Position numbers and translations under genes: made by a program. Below the pieces are notes generated by a model. That model was not told the DNA's origin and made no database searches. It saw only the letters and a list, made by a program, of their open reading frames with translations. 64,000 bases of DNA from Sphingobacterium oryzagri (lineage in GTDB: Bacteria > Bacteroidota > Bacteroidia > Sphingobacteriales > Sphingobacteriaceae): NCBI RefSeq assembly GCF_028736175.1, contig NZ_CP117880.1:2108001-2172000 (forward strand), read 5' to 3'. This document shows positions 41,215 to 52,803 of the stretch, piece by piece; the first letter of the stretch is position 1; each line of letters begins with the position of its first letter.

Positions 41215-43989
41215 ATGATGAGTACTTACATTGATTATATTCAAGAAATTGAAGAAAGAAAGCAACAAGGCCTTCACCCTAAACCAATTGATAGCGCTGA
41301 GTTGCTTAGCGAAATTATAACACAAATTAAAGATACGGATAATCCGCATAGAGAAGACTCTCTCCACTTTTTTATCTACAATACCTTACCAGGCACGACA
41401 AGTGCGGCGGGGGTTAAAGCAAAATTTTTAAAGGAAATTATTTTAGGCGAAGCCTTGGTTGCAGAGATCAAACCGGCTTATGCTTTTGAATTATTATCCC
41501 ATATGAAAGGCGGCCCGTCTATCGAAGTATTACTCGATTTGGCGTTGAGCGATAATGCGGATACGGCTCAGGAAGCTGGAAAAGTGCTAAAAACGCAGGT
41601 ATTTTTATATGATGCCGATATTGAGCGTTTAAAAAATGCTTACGAGGCGGGCAACAGCGTGGCAAAAGATATTTTGACAAGCTATGCAAAGGCGGAATTC
41701 TTCACGCAATTACCTGACATCGCCGAAGAAATAAAAATTGTAACATTTATTGCTGGCGAGGGTGATATTTCAACGGACTTACTTTCGCCGGGTAACCAGG
41801 CGCATTCGCGTTCGGACCGTGAGTTACACGGAAAATGTATGATTACGCCAGCGGCTCAGCAAGAGATCAAAGCATTGCAGGCGAAACATCCAGATGCTAG
41901 CGTCATGTTGGTTGCTGAAAAAGGAACAATGGGCGTCGGGTCTTCCCGGATGTCGGGCGTGAATAACGTAGCGTTGTGGACGGGTAGACAGGCGAGTCCG
42001 TATGTACCGTTTGTCAATATCGCGCCAATTGTCGGTGGAACGAATGGTATTTCGCCAATCTTCTTGACAACTGTCGATGTTACGGGTGGTATCGGAATTG
42101 ACCTGAAAAACTGGGTTAAAAAAGTAGATGCTGAAGGCAATGTGGTGCGCAACGAAAAAGGCGAACCGATCCTTGAAGAAGTATATTCGGTAGCTACGGG
42201 TACGGAATTGATTATCAACACGAAAACGAAAAAATTATATAAAGGCACACAAGAGCTTATTGATCTTGCAAAAGCGTTTACGCCGCAAAAAATGGAGTTT
42301 ATCAAAGCAGGTGGTTCTTACGCCATCGTATTTGGTAAAAAACTCCAAACGGTTGCCGCTAAGATTTTAGGTATTGAAGCAACGCCGGTTTTTGCGCCGT
42401 CTAAAGAGATTTCGGTAGCAGGGCAGGGCTTGACCGCTGTTGAGAAAATTTTCAATAGAAATGCTGTAGGCACTACGCCAGGAAAAGTGTTGCACGCTGG
42501 TTCTGATGTGCGTGTGGAAGTGAACATCGTCGGTTCGCAAGATACGACCGGATTGATGACGGCACAGGAGCTGGAGTCGATGGCGGCGACGGTGATTTCA
42601 CCGATTGTTGACGGTGCTTACCAGTCGGGCTGTCACACGGCATCGGTATGGGACAAAAAAGCACAGGCCAATATTCCGAAATTGATGAAATTCATGAACG
42701 AATTTGGTTTAATTACGGCGCGCGATCCTAAAGGCGAATACCACGCGATGACGGATGTTATCCATAAAGTGCTTAACGACATCACGATTGATGAGTGGGC
42801 GATCATTATTGGTGGCGACTCGCACACACGGATGTCGAAGGGCGTCGCTTTTGGAGCCGATTCTGGAACGGTGGCACTTGCGTTGGCTACGGGTGAGGCA
42901 TCGATGCCGATTCCGGAGTCTGTAAAGGTGACATTCAAAGGCCAAATGAAAGATTACATGGACTTCCGTGATGTGGTTCATGCAACGCAATTACAAATGT
43001 TAAAACAATTTGCCGGCGAAAACGTATTTCAAGGGAGGATTATTGAAGTGCACATCGGTACACTTCCTGCCGATCAAGCGTTTACTTTTACCGATTGGAC
43101 GGCAGAGATGAAAGCAAAGGCTTCCATCTGTATTTCAGAAGATGATACCTTGATCGAATCGCTGGAGATTGCCAAAGGCAGAATACAGATCATGATCGAG
43201 AAAGGCATGGACAACGGTAAACACGTGTTGCAGGGCTTGATCAATAAAGCGAATAAACGTATTTCGGAAATCAAATCAGGTGAAAAGCCTGCCTTGACGC
43301 CTGATGAAAATGCGAAATATTATGCCGAGGTGGTTATTGATCTGGATATTATCGCGGAGCCGATGATTGCCGATCCGGATGTAAATAACGATGACGTTTC
43401 AAAACGCTATACGCACGATACGATTCGTGATCTTTCTTACTACGGTGGTGACAAAAAAGTGGATTTAGGGTTTGTGGGTTCCTGCATGGTGCATAAAGGC
43501 GATTTAAAAATCGTTTCGCAGATGTTGAAAAATCTGGAGGAACAGCAAGGTAAGGTAGAATTTAACGCGCCACTTGTGGTAGCAGCACCGACCTACAACA
43601 TCATTGATGAGTTAACCGCGGAAGGTGATTGGGAGATTTTGCAACGCTACTCGGGTTTTGAGTTTAGTGATCTTTTGCCGAAGAGTGCAGCTAGAACGGA
43701 ATACGAAAACATCATGTACTTAGAGCGTCCGGGTTGTAACTTGTGTATGGGAAATCAGGAGAAAGCGGCGAGAGGCGATACCGTTTTGGCTACGTCAACC
43801 CGTCTTTTCCAAGGCCGGGTGGTGGAAGACTCCGAACGCAAAAAAGGTGAATCGTTATTAGCGTCGACGCCGGTCGTAGTACTTTCAGCGATATTGGGAA
43901 GAATTCCGAACGTGGAAGAATATAAAAATGCAGTAAAAGGTATAGACTTGACCAAGTTTGCACCGCCTGTAAAACAGTTGGTAGGATAA
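41215..43989 (+). CDS. acnB: Bifunctional aconitate hydratase 2 / 2-methylisocitrate dehydratase (AcnB)
   Basis: 924 residues, slightly longer than E. coli AcnB. The N-terminal HEAT-like domain (about 5-160) is characteristic of AcnB. The swivel domain precedes the catalytic part. Iron-sulfur ligands are seen in GFVGSCMVHKGD (near 755) and ERPGCNLCMGNQ (near 842); GGDSHTRMSKG near 533 is the substrate segment. It isomerises citrate and isocitrate in the TCA cycle. It starts MMSTYIDY, so either of two adjacent ATG codons may be used. 62 bp upstream of the second aconitase. Confidence 0.95.
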   Translation: MMSTYIDYIQEIEERKQQGLHPKPIDSAELLSEIITQIKDTDNPHREDSLHFFIYNTLPGTTSAAGVKAKFLKEIILGEALVAEIKPAYAFELLSHMKGGPSIEVLLDLALSDNADTAQEAGKVLKTQVFLYDADIERLKNAYEAGNSVAKDILTSYAKAEFFTQLPDIAEEIKIVTFIAGEGDISTDLLSPGNQAHSRSDRELHGKCMITPAAQQEIKALQAKHPDASVMLVAEKGTMGVGSSRMSGVNNVALWTGRQASPYVPFVNIAPIVGGTNGISPIFLTTVDVTGGIGIDLKNWVKKVDAEGNVVRNEKGEPILEEVYSVATGTELIINTKTKKLYKGTQELIDLAKAFTPQKMEFIKAGGSYAIVFGKKLQTVAAKILGIEATPVFAPSKEISVAGQGLTAVEKIFNRNAVGTTPGKVLHAGSDVRVEVNIVGSQDTTGLMTAQELESMAATVISPIVDGAYQSGCHTASVWDKKAQANIPKLMKFMNEFGLITARDPKGEYHAMTDVIHKVLNDITIDEWAIIIGGDSHTRMSKGVAFGADSGTVALALATGEASMPIPESVKVTFKGQMKDYMDFRDVVHATQLQMLKQFAGENVFQGRIIEVHIGTLPADQAFTFTDWTAEMKAKASICISEDDTLIESLEIAKGRIQIMIEKGMDNGKHVLQGLINKANKRISEIKSGEKPALTPDENAKYYAEVVIDLDIIAEPMIADPDVNNDDVSKRYTHDTIRDLSYYGGDKKVDLGFVGSCMVHKGDLKIVSQMLKNLEEQQGKVEFNAPLVVAAPTYNIIDELTAEGDWEILQRYSGFEFSDLLPKSAARTEYENIMYLERPGCNLCMGNQEKAARGDTVLATSTRLFQGRVVEDSERKKGESLLASTPVVVLSAILGRIPNVEEYKNAVKGIDLTKFAPPVKQLVG

Positions 43990-44051
43990 ATTAGAGGCTT
44001 GACTTCTGCCAACAAACAGAATTTTGTGAATAGTTAATAAATTTAAGAGAT

Positions 44052-46334
44052 ATGGCATTTGATATAGACATGATAAAGAAGGTTTACGGCCAATACGAAG
44101 AACGCATTAATGCGGCTCGTAAAGTGGTAAATAAACCTTTAACCCTATCTGAGAAAATTTTGTACGCTCATTTATGGGATGGAAACGCAACAGAAGCTTA
44201 CGAACGAGGAAGCTCTTATGTTGATTTTACACCGGATCGCGTAGCGATGCAGGATGCGACGGCGCAAATGGCGCTATTGCAGTTTATGCAAGCAGGGCGT
44301 CCTAAAGTAGCGGTTCCGTCCACCGTGCATTGTGATCACTTGATCCAGGCGCGCGATGGTGCAGCGGAAGATTTGACGCGTGCGAAAAACGAAAGCTCAG
44401 AGGTATTCAATTTTTTATCGTCCGTTTCGAATAAATATGGTATTGGCTTCTGGAAACCAGGAGCTGGTATTATTCACCAAGTTGTGTTAGAAAATTATGC
44501 ATTTCCTGGCGGAATGATGATTGGTACAGATTCGCATACGGTAAATGCCGGAGGATTAGGCATGGTGGCGATCGGTGTCGGTGGTGCTGACGCGTGTGAC
44601 GTGATGGCGGGCTTGCCTTGGGAACTGAAATTTCCAAAACTGATCGGTGTTAAATTGACCGGTAAACTAAGTGGTTGGTCTTCTCCGAAAGATGTGATTT
44701 TGAAAGTGGCCGGTATTTTAACGGTAAAAGGTGGTACGGGCGCAATCGTCGAATATTTTGGTGAAGGTGCAGAATCTTTGTCTTGCACGGGTAAAGGCAC
44801 CATCTGTAATATGGGCGCTGAGATAGGCGCTACAACATCTACTTTCGGCTACGACGAGTCGATGGAGCGTTATTTGCGTGCTACTGATCGCGCAGAAGTA
44901 GCTGACGCGGCTAATACGATCAAAGAACATTTGACTGCTGACCCGGAAGTATATGCAGATCCGGAGCAATATTTTGATCAACTTATTGAGATCAACTTAA
45001 CAGAATTAGAACCATCGTTGAATGGTCCGTTTACGCCAGATTTGTACACGCCGGTTTCGCGTATGCGCGAAGAAGCGGACAAAAACGGCTGGCCGGTAAA
45101 AGTGGAGTGGGGCTTGATCGGATCTTGTACCAACTCATCGTATGAAGATTTAGCGCGTGCGGCGTCTATTGCGCAGCAGGCTATTGATAAGGGCTTAGTT
45201 ACTAAAGCTGAATTTGGTATCAATCCCGGCTCTGAACAAGTACGTTACACGGCTGATCGCGATGGTTTGTTGAAGACCTTCGAAGAATTAAATGCAACGA
45301 TCTTCACTAACGCCTGTGGCCCTTGTATTGGAATGTGGGATCGTGCTGGCGCAGATAAACAAGAGAAGAACACCATTGTGCACTCTTTCAACCGTAACTT
45401 TGCGAAACGTGCCGATGGTAACCCAAATACTTTTGCTTTTGTGACGTCGCCAGAAATGGTAGCGGCTATCGCGATCTCGGGTGATTTAGGATTCAATCCG
45501 GTTACGGATACGTTAACAAATCGTGATGGGGAAGAAGTAAAGCTAGATCCACCTACCGGTGATGAATTGCCTAACAAAGGTTTCGCAGTAGAAGATGCGG
45601 GCTATCAAGCACCAGCTGTTGATGGTTCAGACCTCGAAGTGGATGTTTCGCCTACGTCCGATCGTTTGCAATTGCTCGAACCTTTTGCTGCGTGGGAAGG
45701 AACGGATTTAACAGGTTTGAAACTGTTGATCAAAGCTAAAGGAAAGTGTACAACAGATCATATTTCTATGGCTGGTCCTTGGTTGAAATACCGTGGACAC
45801 CTGGACAATATTTCCAATAATATGTTGATTGGCGCGGTTAATTACTTTAACGATCAGACCGACTCTGTCAAAAATCAGCTGACAGGCGAATACGAGGCGG
45901 TGCCAGCTACCCAACGTGCCTACAAAGCAGGGGGCATAGGGTCAATCGTGGTTGGCGATGAAAACTACGGCGAAGGTTCTTCGCGTGAGCATGCAGCCAT
46001 GGAACCACGCCACTTGGGCGTGCGCGCGGTACTGGTTAAATCATTTGCGCGTATTCACGAAACGAATTTGAAAAAACAAGGGATGCTAGCATTGACTTTT
46101 GTCGATAAGGATGATTACGATAAAATCCAAGAGGATGATATCGTGGATATCCTGGGCTTGACCGAATTTGCGCCAAATAAATCGTTGACCCTGGTTCTTC
46201 ACCATGCAGACGGTTCGCAGGATGAAATTTCGGTAAACCATACCTACAATGCGCAACAAATCGAGTGGTTTAAGGCTGGTGGTGCGTTGAATATTATTCG
46301 TAAAAAACAAGCTGCAAAGCAAGAAAATAATTAA
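44052..46334 (+). CDS. Aconitate hydratase, mitochondrial-type
   Basis: 760 residues, the size of mitochondrial aconitase and shorter than bacterial Acn[14 protein letters not shown] near 156-168 is the substrate loop. Cluster Cys residues lie in [12 protein letters not shown] (near 357) and [10 protein letters not shown] (near 420). C-terminal swivel domain [17 protein letters not shown] near 640 has the substrate-binding Ser-Arg. Same reaction as AcnB by an independently branched paralogue. The two are adjacent in one direction with one terminator after the second, so co-transcribed. Confidence 0.95.
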   Translation: MAFDIDMIKKVYGQYEERINAARKVVNKPLTLSEKILYAHLWDGNATEAYERGSSYVDFTPDRVAMQDATAQMALLQFMQAGRPKVAVPSTVHCDHLIQARDGAAEDLTRAKNESSEVFNFLSSVSNKYGIGFWKPGAGIIHQVVLENYAFPGGMMIGTDSHTVNAGGLGMVAIGVGGADACDVMAGLPWELKFPKLIGVKLTGKLSGWSSPKDVILKVAGILTVKGGTGAIVEYFGEGAESLSCTGKGTICNMGAEIGATTSTFGYDESMERYLRATDRAEVADAANTIKEHLTADPEVYADPEQYFDQLIEINLTELEPSLNGPFTPDLYTPVSRMREEADKNGWPVKVEWGLIGSCTNSSYEDLARAASIAQQAIDKGLVTKAEFGINPGSEQVRYTADRDGLLKTFEELNATIFTNACGPCIGMWDRAGADKQEKNTIVHSFNRNFAKRADGNPNTFAFVTSPEMVAAIAISGDLGFNPVTDTLTNRDGEEVKLDPPTGDELPNKGFAVEDAGYQAPAVDGSDLEVDVSPTSDRLQLLEPFAAWEGTDLTGLKLLIKAKGKCTTDHISMAGPWLKYRGHLDNISNNMLIGAVNYFNDQTDSVKNQLTGEYEAVPATQRAYKAGGIGSIVVGDENYGEGSSREHAAMEPRHLGVRAVLVKSFARIHETNLKKQGMLALTFVDKDDYDKIQEDDIVDILGLTEFAPNKSLTLVLHHADGSQDEISVNHTYNAQQIEWFKAGGALNIIRKKQAAKQENN

Positions 46335-46357
46335 TTGGATTTCTATCCAATCAAAAT

Positions 46358-46390
46358 AAAATCCCCTGTTTCATCGACAGGGGATTTTTT
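46358..46390. terminator. Bidirectional terminator between aconitase and dapA
   Basis: AAAATCCCCTGT / ACAGGGGATTTT 12-bp stem with a 7-base loop, T run on the plus strand and A run (T on the minus strand) on the other side. It serves both convergent genes. Confidence 0.85.
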
Positions 46391-46455
46391 ATTTTTGTCG
46401 TTCACGAGCGAAGCACTCGCGCTAGCAATACAGTATTACTTAACGTAAAAACGCA

Positions 46456-47331
46456 CTATTTGGCCAGCTCCTGATCAATAGCCGATTGCAATGCTGCGCT
46501 AACAGGCACAAGTGGCAAACGGACATTGTCTGTCTGAATGATGCCCAATTTTTTCATAATGTATTTGATGCCGCATGGGTTACTTTCTACAAAACAAAGT
46601 TCCGTGCGTTTAAGTAGATCATTGTGGATACTGCGCGCTTCTTCATAGCGACCTGCAGCACAGTGGGCTGCTAATTTACTGACGAGACCAGGGTAAGCAT
46701 TGCCGATAACAGAAATAATACCCACAGCGCCCAAAGCCATCATGGGAAGTGTAATCGGGTCGTCGCCGGAGATAAGTAGGAAATCAGCTGGCTTGTCGCG
46801 CATAATTTCGCTGAATTGCGCGAAGCTGCCCGACGCTTCCTTCGTTGCAACGATTTGTTTAAACTCATTGGCCAAACGTACCGTCGTTGCCGGAGAGAGA
46901 TTGCTACCGGTTCTGCCCGGCACGTTGTACAGGATAACCGGCAGTTTGGACGCTTCAGCTATAGCTTTATAATGTTGATAGATTCCTTCTTGCGTTGGTT
47001 TATTATAATACGGCGATACCGACAACAACGCACAGTAGCCTGCAAAGTTAAAAGCAGCGATTTCTTCTACAGTCGCAGCGGTGTTATTGCCACCAATGCC
47101 AGCTACCAACGGCACACGCCCATTCACACGGGTTGAAGTGTATTCCCAAACTTGCTTTCGTTCTGATGCAGTTAAAGTTGCTGTTTCCCCGGTCGTTCCT
47201 AAAGACACCAGGTAATTCATTCCTTCGTCGATCTGAAAGTCAATTAGTCTGCCTAGCGACTCAAAGTCTATCGATCCGTCTGCATTAAAAGGCGTAACCA
47301 ATGCTACACCTGCTCCTTGAAGCTCCTTCAT
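46456..47331 (-). CDS. dapA: 4-hydroxy-tetrahydrodipicolinate synthase
   Basis: 291 residues, TIM barrel. GVALVTPFNADGSID at the start, SLGTTGETATL near 44 with the active-site Thr pair, VILYNVPGRTGSNL near 131 with the catalytic Tyr, and IVATKEASGS near 158 with the Schiff-base Lys. It condenses pyruvate with aspartate semialdehyde, the first step to lysine and diaminopimelate. 20 bp downstream of ligA on the same strand, probably one transcript. Confidence 0.96.
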   Translation of the reverse strand: MKELQGAGVALVTPFNADGSIDFESLGRLIDFQIDEGMNYLVSLGTTGETATLTASERKQVWEYTSTRVNGRVPLVAGIGGNNTAATVEEIAAFNFAGYCALLSVSPYYNKPTQEGIYQHYKAIAEASKLPVILYNVPGRTGSNLSPATTVRLANEFKQIVATKEASGSFAQFSEIMRDKPADFLLISGDDPITLPMMALGAVGIISVIGNAYPGLVSKLAAHCAAGRYEEARSIHNDLLKRTELCFVESNPCGIKYIMKKLGIIQTDNVRLPLVPVSAALQSAIDQELAK

Positions 47332-47351
47332 TGTGTGTTATCTAATGTTTG

Positions 47352-49454
<2,103 letters not shown>

Positions 49455-49489
49455 CTAGGATAGCGTGCATTTATTCGATAGCCATTTGC

Positions 49490-50521
49490 TTATTGGAAAT
49501 TATCACCGTCAAGTTTGTTGAAATGCTGGATTTTATTCAGGTAAAAATCCAGCACTATGCTGTTTTTGTAGCGTCCCGTTTGGTTTTCTCGGGCGGCAAA
49601 CTGCTTTCTTTTCTTCGCATGGCGAAAGAAATACAGAAAGAAATGCTGATGTGCACGGCTCACGGCCCAGGCATCCTTCAACTTGCCTTCAGTTATAAAT
49701 TTTAACAAAGCCAATAAATCTAGCCAAAGGCGAGCAAAAATAACCCAACAAGCTTGGAAAAAGGGAAGATTTTTCTGCAGCATAGTCAAATTGTTTCGAA
49801 AGTTCAGGTACGTTTTTTTGGGGTTGCTGGTGTTTAACGTGCCGCCGCCAACGTGGTAAACTGTCGATTCGGCCACATAACCAATGCTGTAGCCCATGCG
49901 CTTAAGTCGCCAGCAAAGATCGATCTCTTCCATATGCGCAAAAAAATCAGCATCAAAGCCTTCTGCATTTTTCCAGGATGTTGCACGAATAAATAATGCG
50001 GCACCAGTAGCCCAAAATACTTCCCGGTTATCGTTGTATTGCTGTTCATCGGCCTCGACAATGTTAAAAATTCTGCCGCGACAAAAAGGATAACCGAAAG
50101 CGTCGATGTAACCGCCTGCCGCTCCGGCATGTTCAAAAAGCACTTTATCGTGATACGCTTTAATTTTCGGTTGCGCAGCGGCCATCGCCGGGTGAGCTTC
50201 CAAAAAATCGATCACCGGTTCGATCCAGGAAGGCGTGACTTCGACGTCGGAGTTAAGCAATACGTAATAATCGGCTTCGACTTGTGCAAGAATGGCGTTG
50301 TAACCACCCGCAAAACCCAGATTCTCCTTGTTTTTTACGATCCGAATGGAGGGATAGGATTGTTCAACAAACGTAACGGAGTCGTCAGTCGATGCGTTGT
50401 CGCCGATAACAAATTCAGTATTGGGGTAGGTGCTGTTGTACACCGACGGTAAAAATTTCTCCAGGAAAAAACGTCCGTTCCAATTCAGGATGACAACAGC
50501 TACTCGAGGGTAATCTTTCAT
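49490..50521 (-). CDS. GT2-family glycosyltransferase
   Basis: 343 residues from the ATG at 50521, which overlaps the acyltransferase stop as ATGA; an ATG at 50542 is also in frame. GT-A fold: VAVVILNWNGRFFLEKFLPS at the start, GDNASTDDS near 40, LGFAGGYNAI near 68, and the metal-binding LLNSDVEV near 90. CWRLKRMGYSIGYV near 215 is typical of rhamnosyl/wbbL-type transferases. A C-terminal hydrophobic region (about 260-290) may associate with the membrane. Co-transcribed with the acyltransferase, so a lipid-linked glycan or lipopolysaccharide is the likely acceptor. Confidence 0.88.
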   Translation of the reverse strand: MKDYPRVAVVILNWNGRFFLEKFLPSVYNSTYPNTEFVIGDNASTDDSVTFVEQSYPSIRIVKNKENLGFAGGYNAILAQVEADYYVLLNSDVEVTPSWIEPVIDFLEAHPAMAAAQPKIKAYHDKVLFEHAGAAGGYIDAFGYPFCRGRIFNIVEADEQQYNDNREVFWATGAALFIRATSWKNAEGFDADFFAHMEEIDLCWRLKRMGYSIGYVAESTVYHVGGGTLNTSNPKKTYLNFRNNLTMLQKNLPFFQACWVIFARLWLDLLALLKFITEGKLKDAWAVSRAHQHFFLYFFRHAKKRKQFAARENQTGRYKNSIVLDFYLNKIQHFNKLDGDNFQ

Positions 50522-51384
50522 GATCTGCGTTTTCTTTTCCATCTTCTATGTGACCAAAGCCAGTAGCCCGGGTCTTCTTGAATCATTTTTTCTGTAAAAC
50601 GATTATGAATTTCGGTGATTTCATGCGGCGCATAATCGTCTGGATTCTCCACCAGTGTGGTGAATTTACAGAAATAATGACCGCGCTTGGCCTTACGACC
50701 GATATGACAATATACAATCGGATTTTTTGTGAGCTTGGCAATCCGCTCCGTACCGGTATACACCAACGTGTCTTGCTGCAAAAATTGCATAAAATAATCG
50801 GAATCCTGGTAAGTTGGCGTTTGATCGGCAACAAACATGCTGATATGTGGTTGGTTTTTAAGCCTGACGATGTGCCGTAAAATCTGTTTCATGGGCACCA
50901 TTGTCGCACCAAACCGACAACGCAGGGCGTTATATACTTCGTTGAAATCGGGATCATTCAGCGGCTTGTAGATCACTAATCTCGGAAAATCAGTCATCAG
51001 CGATAGGCGGTGTATGCCCAACTCCCAATTGCCATAATGGGCGGTGACGCCAATTACGCCTTTGCCTTTTTCGAAATGCTGCCATACTTCTTCGGTATTA
51101 AGCAGCTCAATGCGCTTCATTACTTGTTTTTTCGATATCGTACGCATTTTAACGGCTTCGACAAGCAGGTCGGGCAAAAATCGGTAAAAGCGTTTCGCTA
51201 TTTTTAGACGTTCCGACTCTTCTTTTTTCGGAAAGGCATTTTTGAGATTTTCCAGGACGACTTTTTTACGATACCCTACAACATAAAACAGCAAGAAATA
51301 GAGTCCATCCGAAAAGCGGTAAAGCAGCCAGAAGGGCAATAACGATACCATATAAAGTAATGCAGCTATGCTTTTTTTTCTCAT
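50518..51384 (-). CDS. LpxL/HtrB-type lysophospholipid (lipid A) acyltransferase
   Basis: 288 residues from the ATG at 51384. N-terminal membrane helix (about 5-35), then the acyltransferase block HYGNWELG (H-x4-E, near 117) and VADQTP near 186, SHRRWKRKR at the C-terminus as in LpxL/LpxM. It transfers a secondary acyl chain to lipid A or a related Bacteroidota lipid on the inner face of the inner membrane. Overlaps the glycosyltransferase by 4 bp. Confidence 0.88.
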   Translation of the reverse strand: MRKKSIAALLYMVSLLPFWLLYRFSDGLYFLLFYVVGYRKKVVLENLKNAFPKKEESERLKIAKRFYRFLPDLLVEAVKMRTISKKQVMKRIELLNTEEVWQHFEKGKGVIGVTAHYGNWELGIHRLSLMTDFPRLVIYKPLNDPDFNEVYNALRCRFGATMVPMKQILRHIVRLKNQPHISMFVADQTPTYQDSDYFMQFLQQDTLVYTGTERIAKLTKNPIVYCHIGRKAKRGHYFCKFTTLVENPDDYAPHEITEIHNRFTEKMIQEDPGYWLWSHRRWKRKRRS

Positions 51385-51433
51385 GAATACGGTCAAATTC
51401 CTGGGATTCCCTGCAAATATCCTGAAATAAGTT

Positions 51434-51441
51434 TACTTTTG
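51434..51441 (+). promoter_or_regulatory. -7 element (TACTTTTG) for the WbqC-like gene
   Basis: Exact TAnnTTTG, 19 bp before the ATG at 51461. Confidence 0.5.
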
Positions 51442-51460
51442 CCTAAATTAGTTAAAATCG

Positions 51461-52069
51461 ATGGAATCACAGTTGCTTTTACCCGCTTTTTATTTGCCAC
51501 CAATATCTTACTTTCACGCTATTAAACAGCAGGAAGGTGCCTTGGTATTGGAACGATTCGAGCATTATCCTAAACAAAGCTACCGAACACGTGCAAAAAT
51601 AGCGACAGCAAATGGTGTTTTAGATTTGATCGTGCCCATCGTGCACGGCCGTAAGGAGCGTGTAGCGATGAAGGATATTCGTATAAATTATGAGCACGAT
51701 TGGCAGCGGCTACATTGGCTTAGCTTGCAAACAGCCTACCGTAGCTCTGCGTATTTCGAATATTATGAAGATGATTTTTACCAGTTTTACGACCGCCAGC
51801 ATGATTTTTTGTTTGACTTTAACGTAGCACAACTGGAGCTTTTGTTAAAATGTTTCAAGATAAATCGTGCAATAACCCTTAGCGAGGGCTACGAGTCATC
51901 GATAGCGCCGGTTGACTTTCGCACCGATATACATCCTAAAAAAGGTAATTTCTGGGCAGAGCAACCGAACTATTACCAAGTATTTGAAGAGCGGCATGGC
52001 TTTTTATCGGATTTAAGCGCGATTGATTTGTTATTTAACCAAGGACCACAGAGCAAGAATTTCTTATAG
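51461..52069 (+). CDS. WbqC-family protein
   Basis: 202 residues. The WbqC pattern is clear: LLPAFYLPPISYFHAI at the start, ERFEHYPKQSYRTRAKIATA, LDLIVPIVHGRK, and LHWLSLQTAYRSSAYFEYYE near 90. WbqC proteins occur in O-antigen and glycan clusters and their reaction is not established. Adjacent to envelope-lipid genes on the other strand. Confidence 0.85.
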   Translation: MESQLLLPAFYLPPISYFHAIKQQEGALVLERFEHYPKQSYRTRAKIATANGVLDLIVPIVHGRKERVAMKDIRINYEHDWQRLHWLSLQTAYRSSAYFEYYEDDFYQFYDRQHDFLFDFNVAQLELLLKCFKINRAITLSEGYESSIAPVDFRTDIHPKKGNFWAEQPNYYQVFEERHGFLSDLSAIDLLFNQGPQSKNFL

Positions 52070-52134
52070 TGCACTTCGAAAGTTAAAAACTTTTAAAGCG
52101 ATGGGTTGTTTTGAAATAATAGCATTGTCGTATC

Positions 52135-52800
52135 ATGAAAAAGTTAGTTTTTTTTCTTTCGTTACATCTCCTTTCTCTGCATGTATTTGCTCAAATAGAA
52201 CGAGATACCATTCATTACCATAAAATTTATTACATGGGCGGCACCGGTTTGTCGCTGCCGATTGGAAAAGCTAGCGAAGTCTTTACGACGAAGCTCTTTT
52301 CGGCCAGTATGGGCTTGGATATCGCCTTAAAAGATTCCCGTTATTTTCTAACACCAACGCTGTATTTACTGACTTACGGCTATAATCAGCAAGTGCCCGA
52401 CCCGAAATACAATTATATGATCGAGAATGGGCGGGCCAATTTCTACATGTTAAGCATGGCGGCCGGTCGGCGCAGACAGTTTAAACGCCTAAATACTTTC
52501 GTATATCTCGGGCCTGCACTTGGACTCGTCAATGAGCCGCGTGGCGATCTAGTCGGGCAAAAGTTGCGTATGGATAGTAAATATTCGCTTTCTGTTGCTG
52601 GTAAGCTGGGTACGGGTGTAGATTATAAGTTTCCAGGATTTTTCATCGGGGCAGAATTGGGTTATTTACAACATTTTAGGAAAATTGAAGGAAATCCCGT
52701 CCAATTTTTGACGATCATGGTCGGATTAAAATCGGATATTACCAGTTTGAGCAGCAAGGTAACGCATGCTATAGGTATTGATCCTTACGATAATCGTTAA
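52135..52800 (+). CDS. Outer-membrane beta-barrel protein, unknown function
   Basis: 221 residues. Signal peptide with cleavage after HVFAQ (about residue 20). Alternating aromatic/hydrophobic strands (YYMGGTGLSLPIG, YFLTPTLYLLTYGYNQ, FFIGAELGYLQHFRKI) suggest an 8-strand barrel of the Bacteroidota outer-membrane type. No named family recognised. It ends 3 bp before ubiB-like gene, so they may share a transcript. Confidence 0.6.
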   Translation: MKKLVFFLSLHLLSLHVFAQIERDTIHYHKIYYMGGTGLSLPIGKASEVFTTKLFSASMGLDIALKDSRYFLTPTLYLLTYGYNQQVPDPKYNYMIENGRANFYMLSMAAGRRRQFKRLNTFVYLGPALGLVNEPRGDLVGQKLRMDSKYSLSVAGKLGTGVDYKFPGFFIGAELGYLQHFRKIEGNPVQFLTIMVGLKSDITSLSSKVTHAIGIDPYDNR

Positions 52801-52803
52801 ACT

